Below, piece after piece: positions 55,784 to 64,000 of a DNA stretch of 64,000 nt. Origin of the DNA: JACVRW01 sp963803245. GTDB lineage: Bacteria; Actinomycetota; Thermoleophilia; Solirubrobacterales; Thermoleophilaceae. The notes beneath the pieces are model-generated. The model saw only the letters and a list, made by a program, of their open reading frames with translations, searched no databases and had not been told where the DNA came from. The number at the start of each line of letters is the position of its first letter. The first letter of the stretch is position 1. The stretch is from NCBI GenBank assembly GCA_963803245.1, contig CAWDLI010000010.1:1-64000 (forward strand), written 5' to 3'. Both the position numbers and the translations under genes were made by a program.

Positions 55784-56386
55784 GTGGATTGGCGCTTTTT
55801 GGGTTACCGTTTGCCCGTGGGCAGTTCCCTGCTCATCGGCTCGATAAACGCGTACCACGTCTGCGGAGCGGCACTGGCGCTCTGGGCCGTCGGTGTATCG
55901 ATCGTCGGGATCCGGCGCGAGGACTTCCCCAAAGGCCGCCGCCAGGCGTCGCTCGTCGCGGCCATCTCGATGTCGCTCGTCATAACCACGATCGCCACGG
56001 CCATCATCGAGGGGATCCGCGAGGCCGACGAGGAGAAGGAGGCGCTGGCCGCGGAGGCCGAGGAAGCCGAGCCCGCTGCCGAGACCGCGCCGGCCAAGGC
56101 GGGTGAGACGCTCTCGCTTGCCGCCGACCCCTCCGGCGCGCTGAAGTTCGACAAGGCAAGGCTCCAGGCGAAGGCCGGGCCGGTCACGATCGACATGAAG
56201 AACGACTCGCCGGTGCCGCACGACATCTCGATCGACGGCGGCGGCGTGGACGAGCAGGGCAAGGTGGTCGAGGGCGGAGCCACCTCGACGGTCAGCGCGA
56301 CCCTGAAGCCGGGCACCTACAGCTTCTACTGCTCGGTCCCCGGCCACCGGCAGGCCGGGATGGAAGGCCCGCTCACCGTCCGCTAG
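55784..56386 (+). CDS. Membrane-anchored cupredoxin
   Basis: The 200-residue protein has two hydrophobic segments (about residues 11-40, VGSSLLIGSINAYHVCGAAL; and 58-75, ASLVAAISMSLVITTIATAI), an acidic Ala-rich linker (EADEEKEALAAEAEEAEPAA) and a cupredoxin domain with VTIDMKNDSPVPHDISIDGG and SFYCSVPGHRQAGM. His (PHD), Cys, His and Met in the C-x4-H-x4-M arrangement are typical type 1 copper ligands. The start may be GTG 55784 or GTG 55817. It would carry electrons on the outer membrane face. It is a different architecture from the LPXTG cupredoxin at 6807-7577. Confidence 0.82.
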   Translation: MDWRFLGYRLPVGSSLLIGSINAYHVCGAALALWAVGVSIVGIRREDFPKGRRQASLVAAISMSLVITTIATAIIEGIREADEEKEALAAEAEEAEPAAETAPAKAGETLSLAADPSGALKFDKARLQAKAGPVTIDMKNDSPVPHDISIDGGGVDEQGKVVEGGATSTVSATLKPGTYSFYCSVPGHRQAGMEGPLTVR

Positions 56387-56399
56387 GGACAATGGGCGG

Positions 56400-57128
56400 A
56401 TGCTCATCCGCCCGGACGGCGACGACGTGGTGGCGATCGGGCAGGCCTCGCACGCCTGGCTCTCCGGTCAGCTCGCCCGCGCGTGGGGGAATGAGCGCTT
56501 CGACGTGCCCCAGCCGAACGAGGAGGTCTGCCTCGCGGCCGAGCAGCACGACGTGGGCATGGCCGAGTGGGATCTGGCGCCGCGCCTGCATCCGACCGAG
56601 GGCAGGCCGCTGTCGTTCATGGAGATGCCGCTCGAGGAGCACCTGCGGCTGTGGTCGGCGGCACCCTCGAAGCTGTTGTCGCAGAGCGCCTACGCGGCGC
56701 TGCTCGTCTCGATGCACGGCACGGCGCTGTACGAGCTTCGCGACCTCGGCCGGCTGCCGCCGCCGGAGGCCGGCGCCGTGCGCGAGTACCTCGCGCGCGA
56801 GCGCGCCTGGCAGGAGCGCCTGCTCGCGCTGCTGGGCGCCGACTACGAGCAGGCCAGGGTGAACCAGCGGCTGCTGTTCGCCTGGGACGGACTGTCGCTC
56901 GGGCTCTGCCTGCGCTGGGACGACTACGAGGCAGAGGACCTCGTCCGGCTCGAGCCGCTGCCCGGCGGGCGCCACGCGGTGGACCCATGGCCGTTCGCGT
57001 CCGGCGAGCTGACCGTGCGCTGCACCGGCCGGCGCCTGACCGGGCGCTCCGAGACCGAGAGCGAGCTGCATGCCGCGCTCGCTGAGGCTCCGGTGGTCGA
57101 CCTCTCCTTCACGCTGGTGCCGCGGTGA
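56400..57128 (+). CDS. DUF3891 family protein
   Basis: The 242-residue protein starts MLIRPDGDDVVAIGQASHAW and includes CLAAEQHDVGMAEWDLAPRL, LVSMHGTALYELRD, LLFAWDGLSLGLCLRW and RTLDPWPF-like text (VDPWPFASGELTVRCTGRRL), the recurring blocks of DUF3891. The conserved HAWLSG, EQHD and HG residues suggest a hydrolase of the HD-like type, but the activity is not established. ATG 56400 lies 13 bases after the cupredoxin gene stop. The next small membrane gene overlaps its stop (GTGA). Confidence 0.82.
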   Translation: MLIRPDGDDVVAIGQASHAWLSGQLARAWGNERFDVPQPNEEVCLAAEQHDVGMAEWDLAPRLHPTEGRPLSFMEMPLEEHLRLWSAAPSKLLSQSAYAALLVSMHGTALYELRDLGRLPPPEAGAVREYLARERAWQERLLALLGADYEQARVNQRLLFAWDGLSLGLCLRWDDYEAEDLVRLEPLPGGRHAVDPWPFASGELTVRCTGRRLTGRSETESELHAALAEAPVVDLSFTLVPR

Positions 57129-57388
57129 CCCGCCGCCAGCGCCTCTGGGCGTACGGGACGTGCGTGGCGCTCGTGGTGGCCGGCGCCGTCTGCGCGGTGT
57201 TGGTCGATGGGCTGACCGGCGATGTGCTGCTCATCGGCCTTTCGATGGCCGGTTTCGGCGGCGCCCTCCTGCTCGTGTTCTTCGAGGTCGGCCTGAGCGA
57301 GGACCAGGAGCGGGAGCGCGAGGAGGCGCGCCGCGCGCGGGCGCCGGATCCGCCGCGCAGGCTTCCGCGGCGGCCGCGGCGGCCGTAG
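57125..57388 (+). CDS. Small two-helix membrane protein
   Basis: The 87-residue protein has two hydrophobic segments (LWAYGTCVALVVAGAVCAVL, about 7-26, and VLLIGLSMAGFGGALLLVFF, about 34-53) and a charged, proline- and arginine-rich tail (EREREEARRARAPDPPRRLP). GTG 57125 overlaps the DUF3891 stop. Its TAG stop abuts the stop of the Ddn-like gene on the other strand. No family recognised. Confidence 0.68.
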   Translation: MTRRQRLWAYGTCVALVVAGAVCAVLVDGLTGDVLLIGLSMAGFGGALLLVFFEVGLSEDQEREREEARRARAPDPPRRLPRRPRRP

Positions 57389-57835
57389 TCAGCGCGGCTC
57401 GAGGACCATGATCGGAATCTCGCGGTCGGTCCGCTGCTGGTAGAGGTCGAAGTCGGAGTAGACCGCGACCGCCTTCGGCCAGAGCCGCTTTCGCTCTGCC
57501 GGGGTGGCCACATGGGCCCGGACGTTCCTGCGCTCGGAGCCGACCTGGACCGTCGTGTCCGGGTTCGCCTTGAGGTTGTGGAACCAGGCCGGGTGGCTGG
57601 GATGCCCTCCCTTGGAGGCCACGAGCACGATGTTCTCGCCGTCGGTCGCGTACACGAGCGGGCTCGTCCGCTTTGTCCCGCTCTTCGCCCCGACGTGGTC
57701 GAGCAGCAGCATCTGCGGCAGGCCCGGCAGGCGATGGCCGACGCGGCCGCCGCTGGAGCGGTAGGCGAACACGTGGACCTTGATGAGCCGGTTCAGGAGC
57801 GGCCACATGCGGTCGCCCGCGCTCCTGACGTCCAT
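57389..57835 (-). CDS. Deazaflavin (F420)-dependent nitroreductase family protein, Ddn-like
   Basis: The 148-residue protein belongs to the split beta-barrel flavin/deazaflavin reductase family: MLLLDHVGAKSGTKRTSPLV and NIVLVASKGGHPSHPAWFHN followed by LKANPDTTVQVG are diagnostic of Ddn-type F420-dependent nitroreductases, and the terminal DFDLYQQRTDREIPIMVLEP is the usual ending. It reduces nitro or quinone-type compounds with reduced F420 in relatives. ATG 57835 lies 5 bases after the SDR stop, so the two oxidoreductases are co-transcribed. Confidence 0.91.
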   Translation of the reverse strand: MDVRSAGDRMWPLLNRLIKVHVFAYRSSGGRVGHRLPGLPQMLLLDHVGAKSGTKRTSPLVYATDGENIVLVASKGGHPSHPAWFHNLKANPDTTVQVGSERRNVRAHVATPAERKRLWPKAVAVYSDFDLYQQRTDREIPIMVLEPR

Positions 57836-57840
57836 CGCCG

Positions 57841-58674
57841 CTAGCCCTTCTTGCTGGTGGTCATCCGCTGACCGAGCCGGCCGAGCGGCTGCGCGAGCCG
57901 TGGCGAGAGGCGCCGCAGTCCCCACTGGAACGCGCCGTGGCTGCGCGGGACCACGCGGATCAGCTTGTCCTTGCGGATCGCGTCCACCACCGCGTCCGCC
58001 ACCACGTCGGGTGACGCGCCGAAGCGCTGGTAGAAGCGCTGGATACGATCGCGCTCGCCGGCCATGTCCGCCTCGAGGTGGGAGGCCGCGATGATCGGCG
58101 TGTTGATGATCCCCGGGCAGATCGCGCTGACGTGGATGCCGCGCGGCGAGAGCTCCGAGTTGAGCGACTCGGAGAGGCCCACCACCGCGTGCTTCGAGGT
58201 CGCGTAGGGACCCATCTCGGCGATCGCGACGAGCCCGGCCATCGACGCCGTGTTCACGATGTGCGCCGGCCGCCCCTGGGCCAGCATCCTCGGAACGAAG
58301 AAGTGCACCCCGTGCACGACCCCCATGAGGTTCACGCCGAGCACCCGCTGCCACTCCGAGAGCGGCGTCTCGTCGACCTTGCCGGCGTGGCCCACGCCGG
58401 CGTTGTTGTGGAGCACGTCGACGGCGTGGTCCTCGTCGAAGACCCGCCGCGCGAGCTCCTCGACCGAGTCCGGGTTGCTCACGTCGACGCGGTGCACCCG
58501 CGTCTCACCCGGCATCTCCCCCGCGACGGCCGTCGCGCTCGCCTCGTCGAGGTCGGCCACGTGCACCTTGGCGCCGAGGCGGCTGAGGAGAAGGGCGGTG
58601 GAGCGCCCGATTCCGGAGCCCGCGCCCGTCACAACGGCCACCTTGCCTGCGAAGTCGCGTTCGTTGTGTGACAC
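57841..58674 (-). CDS. Short-chain dehydrogenase/reductase
   Basis: The 277-residue SDR has the Rossmann motif VAVVTGAGSGIGRSTALLL, HNNAGVGHAGKVDE, NTASMAG, and catalytic YATSKHA (YxxxK), then AICPGIINTPII. ADLDEASATAV suggests NAD preference because an Asp follows the second strand. The start is GTG 58674, within VSHNERDFAG. It precedes the Ddn-like gene by 5 bases and is divergent from the GNAT gene (108-bp gap). Substrate unknown. Confidence 0.92.
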   Translation of the reverse strand: MSHNERDFAGKVAVVTGAGSGIGRSTALLLSRLGAKVHVADLDEASATAVAGEMPGETRVHRVDVSNPDSVEELARRVFDEDHAVDVLHNNAGVGHAGKVDETPLSEWQRVLGVNLMGVVHGVHFFVPRMLAQGRPAHIVNTASMAGLVAIAEMGPYATSKHAVVGLSESLNSELSPRGIHVSAICPGIINTPIIAASHLEADMAGERDRIQRFYQRFGASPDVVADAVVDAIRKDKLIRVVPRSHGAFQWGLRRLSPRLAQPLGRLGQRMTTSKKG

Positions 58675-58782
58675 GCGGGAGCACCGTACACCCCACCAGA
58701 TCGCGGCGCGAGGAGGCCGGGAGGAGTAGCCTCGTTTACAACTGGCCGCGTGGGCGTCGGCGACGCGGCCGCGGGGAGAAAG

Positions 58783-59928
58783 ATGACGTACCACGACGGC
58801 GACCCTCCGGTTGCACAGCTCGGCCATAAGCCGGGTGCTGAGGAGCGCGGCCGGCCCCAGACCGGGCGCTGTGTCGTGGCTCCGGGTGACGTGCGGGCGG
58901 ACAGGGCGGACGTCCTCCGGCTTGCCGGCCACCTCCCGGACTCCCCCGGCGCGGCGCGCTTCGCCAAGTACTACGACCGGAGCCCCCACGGCCCGCCCTT
59001 GCTCTTTCTCGCGCGCGAACCGGCGTCGGGGCGCGTCGTGGGTATGGCGGCCCTGCTGCCGACCCGGCTTAGGGTCGGCGGCGAGCCAGTGCCGGCGGCG
59101 ATCAGCGCGGACTTCGCCATCGACCCCGCCTACCGCGGCTTCGGTCCGGCGCTCTCGCTGCAGCGCGCCACTCTCAAGGTGCTCGGCGAGCAGGGAATGC
59201 TGTGCGCCTACGGCTGCCCGAACGAGTTGTCGGAGCCGATCGTCAAGCGCGTCGGGTACGAAGACGTCGGCGGGCTGACCCGGTTCGTGAAGGTGCTGCG
59301 GTCCCGCCTGGTCGTCGACCTCTACGTCCGGCGTCGCCGTGCGGCACGGCTGCTGTCGGCTGCGGCGACGGTCACCGCCGACCCCGCCCTGCGCCTGGCG
59401 GCCCGGGAGCGGCGAATGCGCCGCGACCGCGCGCTGTCGTTCGAGAAGCCCGGCTCCTTCGACGACCGCTTCAGCGACGTGTGGGAGGCCACGTGGCGCC
59501 GGCACACGCTCACCGGTGAGCGGAGCGCCGACCACCTCAACTGGAAGTACGAGCTCGACACCGGGCAGCCGTCGGACTACGAGATCTTCGCCGCCGTCGA
59601 CGCCGGTGGGCGGGTCGCCGGCTACGTCGTCTACAGGGTCAAGGACGACGTCCGGCACATCTTCGACATCGCGTGCCTCGACTCGAAGCCGGTGATCGAC
59701 GCGCTGCTGGCCGGGTTCCTGGCCGACGCCCGCCGCGAGGGGGCGATCGGCGTCACGTTCCTCTGCCTCGGGTCGCTCGGGCTCCTCGGCAAGCGGCTGC
59801 GCTCGTTCGGGTTCGTGTCTCGCAGCGAGGACAAGCGGCTGCGGGTCTACGTCGAGGACATGCCGTCCGGGATCGATCCGCTCGAGCGGGACAGCTGGTA
59901 CTTCGTCATGGGAGACGACGACTTCTAG
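58783..59928 (+). CDS. GNAT-family acetyltransferase, large two-domain
   Basis: The 381-residue protein resembles GNAT/acyltransferase enzymes with an extended fold: LFLAREPASGRVVGMAALLP, then ADFAIDPAYRGFGPALSLQR (acetyl-CoA loop), YGCPNELSEPIVKRVGYEDV, and a second half with DDVRHIFDIACLDSKPVIDA and SFGFVSRSEDKRLRVYVED. The second half suggests a duplicated GNAT domain, as in FemAB-related or capsule/lipid acetyltransferases. ATG 58783 has GGGGAG 5 bases upstream. A GTG one base after its stop starts the kinase, so the two form an operon and probably modify the same type of molecule. Confidence 0.78.
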   Translation: MTYHDGDPPVAQLGHKPGAEERGRPQTGRCVVAPGDVRADRADVLRLAGHLPDSPGAARFAKYYDRSPHGPPLLFLAREPASGRVVGMAALLPTRLRVGGEPVPAAISADFAIDPAYRGFGPALSLQRATLKVLGEQGMLCAYGCPNELSEPIVKRVGYEDVGGLTRFVKVLRSRLVVDLYVRRRRAARLLSAAATVTADPALRLAARERRMRRDRALSFEKPGSFDDRFSDVWEATWRRHTLTGERSADHLNWKYELDTGQPSDYEIFAAVDAGGRVAGYVVYRVKDDVRHIFDIACLDSKPVIDALLAGFLADARREGAIGVTFLCLGSLGLLGKRLRSFGFVSRSEDKRLRVYVEDMPSGIDPLERDSWYFVMGDDDF

Positions 59929-59929
59929 G

Positions 59930-61293
59930 GTGGCCGGCCCCGCGGACGTCGGCCACGCCGCGGAGGCCTGGCTATGCATGCTCCCGGCGGCCGCCCGACG
60001 CTTCCGGGTGGCGGACGCTCGTCTGGCCGCGGCACTTCGTGCCGGCGGCGCCGAGCTCGTGAGCCTCTCGCCGGACGTGGAGATCGTCAGCCGGTGCCGA
60101 GGAGCTGCAGGGAGGCGCCCCGGTCGCCGTCGTGAGCCTCGGGCGCCCCGGGTGGACGCGCGGGTCGGTGCCCGCCCGTGTCGCCAAACGGTCGAGCGCC
60201 AGCGGGCGGGTGCGTCTCGCCGCGCTCATGGCCGCCCGCGCGCTGCGCCGGCGCGGATACCCGCTGACCGAGATCGTCACGTGGGATGTCGGCCACGCGT
60301 TCCGGGGGGCGGGGAGCCTCCCCGCTCGGGGGTCGGCCGTCGAATACATGCCGCAGTGCGCCCTCGTCTTCGGACGCCGAGCGGAGGCCGGGGACTCGCT
60401 CGCCGCGGCGGCGCTCGAGGATGCCGGGGCGGCGATCGGCTCGCCGCTGACGCCGCGCCGGCTGTCCGCGCGCGGGGGGCAGATGCACGCCTTCGCCGAT
60501 CACAGGCTGGTCCGGGTGGCGGTGGGGCCGGGGAGCCGCCAGATTCAGTCACAGGTTGCTGCCCTCGAGGCGCTTCGGGCTGGAGGCCCGCCGGAGACCC
60601 TTTCGGGCCGCGTGCCCTGGCCGAGCGCTTCAGGAAGGACGGGGATCGCCGACTGGGCGGTCGAGCCGCTTCTACCGGGAACGTCGCCGACGGCCCCCCT
60701 CCCCGGCGACCTGCTCGCGGAGTGCGTCGACTTCCTGGTGGCCCTGCACTCGGTGAGCGGCGGACCCCCCGCGTCGATGGCCGAGGCGGCCGCGGTGGTG
60801 GCGCGCGTCTGCGGGGAGGCCGAGGCCACGATCGTGCACGAGACGGGGCGGCGTCTCGATGCCGCGCTCGAGGGCGTGCCCCGCGGGTTCGGGCACGGGG
60901 ACTTCTTCAGCGAGAACCTGCTCGTCGAGGGCGGGCGGCTGGCCGGCGTCGTCGACTGGGACGGGGCCGGCCCGGGCCGGCTGGCACTGCTCGACCTCCT
61001 CCATCTGATCCTGACGTCCCGCGGGCGGCCGCTGGACCTGGAGTGGGGCCCGACACTGGTGCGGGAGCTGGTGCCGTGGGCACGTGGCGGAGGCGACGCG
61101 CTCGCGCGCGAGTACTGCGCGCGAGTGGGGATGGATGCCGACCCGCGGATGCTCGAGTTGCTGGTCGTCGCCTACTGGCTCGATCGCGCCGCCGGCCAGC
61201 TCGGCAGCCACGCCGAGCACTGGGAGGACCGTGACTGGATCGGCTCGAACATCGAGTCCGTGGCGCGCTCACCGCTCCTCGCAGCGCGTGTAG
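59930..61293 (+). CDS. Aminoglycoside phosphotransferase-family kinase, two apparent frameshifts
   Basis: The kinase has an N-terminal part (AWLCMLPAAARRFRVADARL, then GGAPVAVVSLGRPGWTRGSV in the next frame) and the APH/choline-kinase catalytic motifs HGDFFSENLLVEGGRLAG and VVDWDGAGPGRLALLDLL, giving Asp-x4-Asn and DxD-like Mg site. The frame changes near 60091-60095, where one extra base separates SRC from GAEELQGG. At the end, removing one base near 61280 would place a TAG at 61291-61293; as written the frame runs on through the next gene. The start is GTG 59930. It likely phosphorylates a sugar, lipid headgroup or antibiotic-like molecule. Confidence 0.75.
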
Positions 61294-61331
61294 GGGATAC
61301 TCGGCGTTCACTCATCCACGGGGAGGAACCC

Positions 61332-61583
61332 ATGGCCCGGACCAAGGCGCAGCGCAGTGCGTCGGCAAAGAAGGGCGCCGCGACGCGCAAGCGCAACGCC
61401 GCCAAGAAGAGTGCTCGGGAGCTGAAGGGCCCCGCCCGCGGCACCGTCGAGAACGTGACCGAAATGGCCAAGGCGGCGGCCAGCACGGCGGAGAACGCGG
61501 CGAAGTCGGTCGTCAAGCGGGTGGAGGCTGCGCGCGGCGGCGGTTCGTCCAAGCGCAAGAGGGGCTCGCGCAAGAAGCGCTGA
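61332..61583 (+). CDS. Lysine/arginine/alanine-rich histone-like protein
   Basis: The 83-residue protein (MARTKAQRSASAKKGAATRK, RNAAKKSARELKGPARGTVE, KSVVKRVEAARGGGSSKRKR) is strongly basic with alanine-rich repeats like the C-terminal tails of actinobacterial and eukaryotic linker-histone-like proteins. ATG 61332 has GGGGAGG just upstream. In the given sequence the kinase frame reads straight into it with no stop, so either a 483-residue fusion exists or an indel removed the kinase stop; separate ribosome site and tidy basic domain favour a separate gene. DNA binding is inferred from composition. Confidence 0.7.
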   Translation: MARTKAQRSASAKKGAATRKRNAAKKSARELKGPARGTVENVTEMAKAAASTAENAAKSVVKRVEAARGGGSSKRKRGSRKKR

Positions 61584-61635
61584 CGGGGCCGCCCGCCCCG
61601 GCTGCTCCGGGCCCGGCCTGCGAACCTAGTGGGTC

Positions 61636-63489
<1,854 letters not shown>

Positions 63490-63491
63490 CC

Positions 63492-64000
63492 CTGGCCGAG
63501 GCGCTCGTCATCGTCGACGTGCAGAACGACTTCACGGCTGGTGGGGCGCTGGCGGTGCCGGATGGGGATGCGGTTGTTGGGCCGTTGAATTCTTTGGCCG
63601 GTCAGTTCGATGTGGTGTTCGCGACGCGCGACTGGCACCCGCCGGATCATCAGTCGTTTGTTGCGCAGGGCGGGCCGTGGCCGCCGCATTGCGTGCAGGG
63701 CACCCGGGCGCCGAGCTGCACCCGGGGCTCGATCGCGTCGCGGATCGACGAGGTGGTGGACGCCGGCGATCGGGCCGACGTCGAGGGCTACTCGGCGTTT
63801 GACGGGACGGACTTTGAGGCGCGGTTGCGGTCGCGCGGGGTTGACTCGCTGGTGGTCGGCGGCCTGGCCACTGACTACTGCGTGCGTGCCACGGCGCTGG
63901 ATGCGCGGGAGCTGGGGTTTGGCGTGAAGGTCGTGACGGATGCGGTGCGCGGGATCGAGGCCCAGCCGGGCGATGTGGAGCGGGCGCTCGAGGAGATGCG
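63492..64000 (+). CDS. Nicotinamidase/isochorismatase-family protein, partial, two compensating indels
   Basis: The frame EALVIVDVQNDFTAGGALAV, RDWHPPDHQSFVAQGGPWPP, HCVQGT and DSLVVGGLATDYCVRATALD is a nicotinamidase: first Asp in VDVQNDF, Zn/Mg site His in DWHPPDH, nucleophile Cys in DYC. It runs off the right edge after about 169 codons. As written the stretch after HCVQGT reads RAPSCTRG; adding one C near 63703 and removing a G near 63743 gives PGAELHPGLDRVAIDEVVDA, the usual family text. The only start in a sensible place is a CTG at 63492. The position expected to hold the catalytic lysine reads Ala (VVDAGDRAD). Codon use is T- and G-ending more than in typA. Confidence 0.8.
   Translation, partial: MAEALVIVDVQNDFTAGGALAVPDGDAVVGPLNSLAGQFDVVFATRDWHPPDHQSFVAQGGPWPPHCVQGTRAPSCTRGSIASRIDEVVDAGDRADVEGYSAFDGTDFEARLRSRGVDSLVVGGLATDYCVRATALDARELGFGVKVVTDAVRGIEAQPGDVERALEEM

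Overview
The window is high-GC (about 70 percent) bacterial chromosome. GTG and TTG starts, four-base GTGA/ATGA overlaps between cistrons, an F420-type Ddn-like protein, a PxKF secreted protein, an LPXTG protein, a class F sortase, DUF4397 and a WS/DGAT enzyme all point to an actinobacterium. A soil Thermoleophilia/Solirubrobacterales type is my best guess. No rRNA, tRNA, CRISPR array, phage or transposase gene was seen.

Layout. 1-3.1 kb: electron-transfer flavoprotein operon etfB-etfA-ETF:quinone oxidoreductase (runs off the left edge) behind a palindromic operator. 3.2-5.3 kb: DHA2-type drug exporter divergent from its MarR regulator, with nested inverted repeats over a near-consensus promoter. 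5.3-10.5 kb: O-methyltransferase, a B12-binding acyl-CoA mutase small subunit, an LPXTG cupredoxin, a PxKF protein and a mutase large subunit whose specificity residues look like isobutyryl-CoA mutase. 10.5-15.3 kb: three SnoaL-like proteins, a HAD phosphatase, a thiolase and leucyl aminopeptidase. 15.3-15.5 kb: an inverted-repeat-bounded element holding a 47-bp palindrome that recurs at 31.7 kb. 15.5-26.5 kb: GH3 glucosidase, a lipid operon (patatin, acyltransferase, SRPBCC/acyl-CoA synthetase), a membrane sulfatase-like protein and a prepilin-headed surface protein. 27-30.4 kb: a complete SsuABC/TauABC-type ABC importer. 30.5-38.9 kb: SCP2-hydrolase fusion, P450, and a run of housekeeping and metabolic genes ending with rsgA. 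38.9-46.6 kb: a cysteine dioxygenase remnant, Notum-like esterase lipoprotein, second thiolase, WS/DGAT, sigma/anti-sigma pair and a second P450. 46.6-48.7 kb: class F sortase and DUF4397 pair. 48.6-53.3 kb: a tight four-gene operon (PotD-like Tat lipoprotein, P450, TIM-barrel isomerase-like protein, class III aminotransferase), the best candidate for an undescribed pathway. 53.6-64 kb: ANTAR regulator, HATPase protein, channel-like protein, membrane cupredoxin, DUF3891, Ddn-like protein, SDR, GNAT, kinase, a basic histone-like protein, typA and a partial nicotinamidase.

The genes read together as aerobic lipid and acyl-CoA metabolism: ETF chain, two thiolases, acyl-CoA mutase, acyl-CoA ligase, lipase, acyltransferases and P450s.

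Caution: at least nine genes carry one to three apparent single-base indels, mostly one extra base in a short G or C run. Each is restored to a normal family member by removing the base(s), so they look like consensus errors rather than decayed genes.
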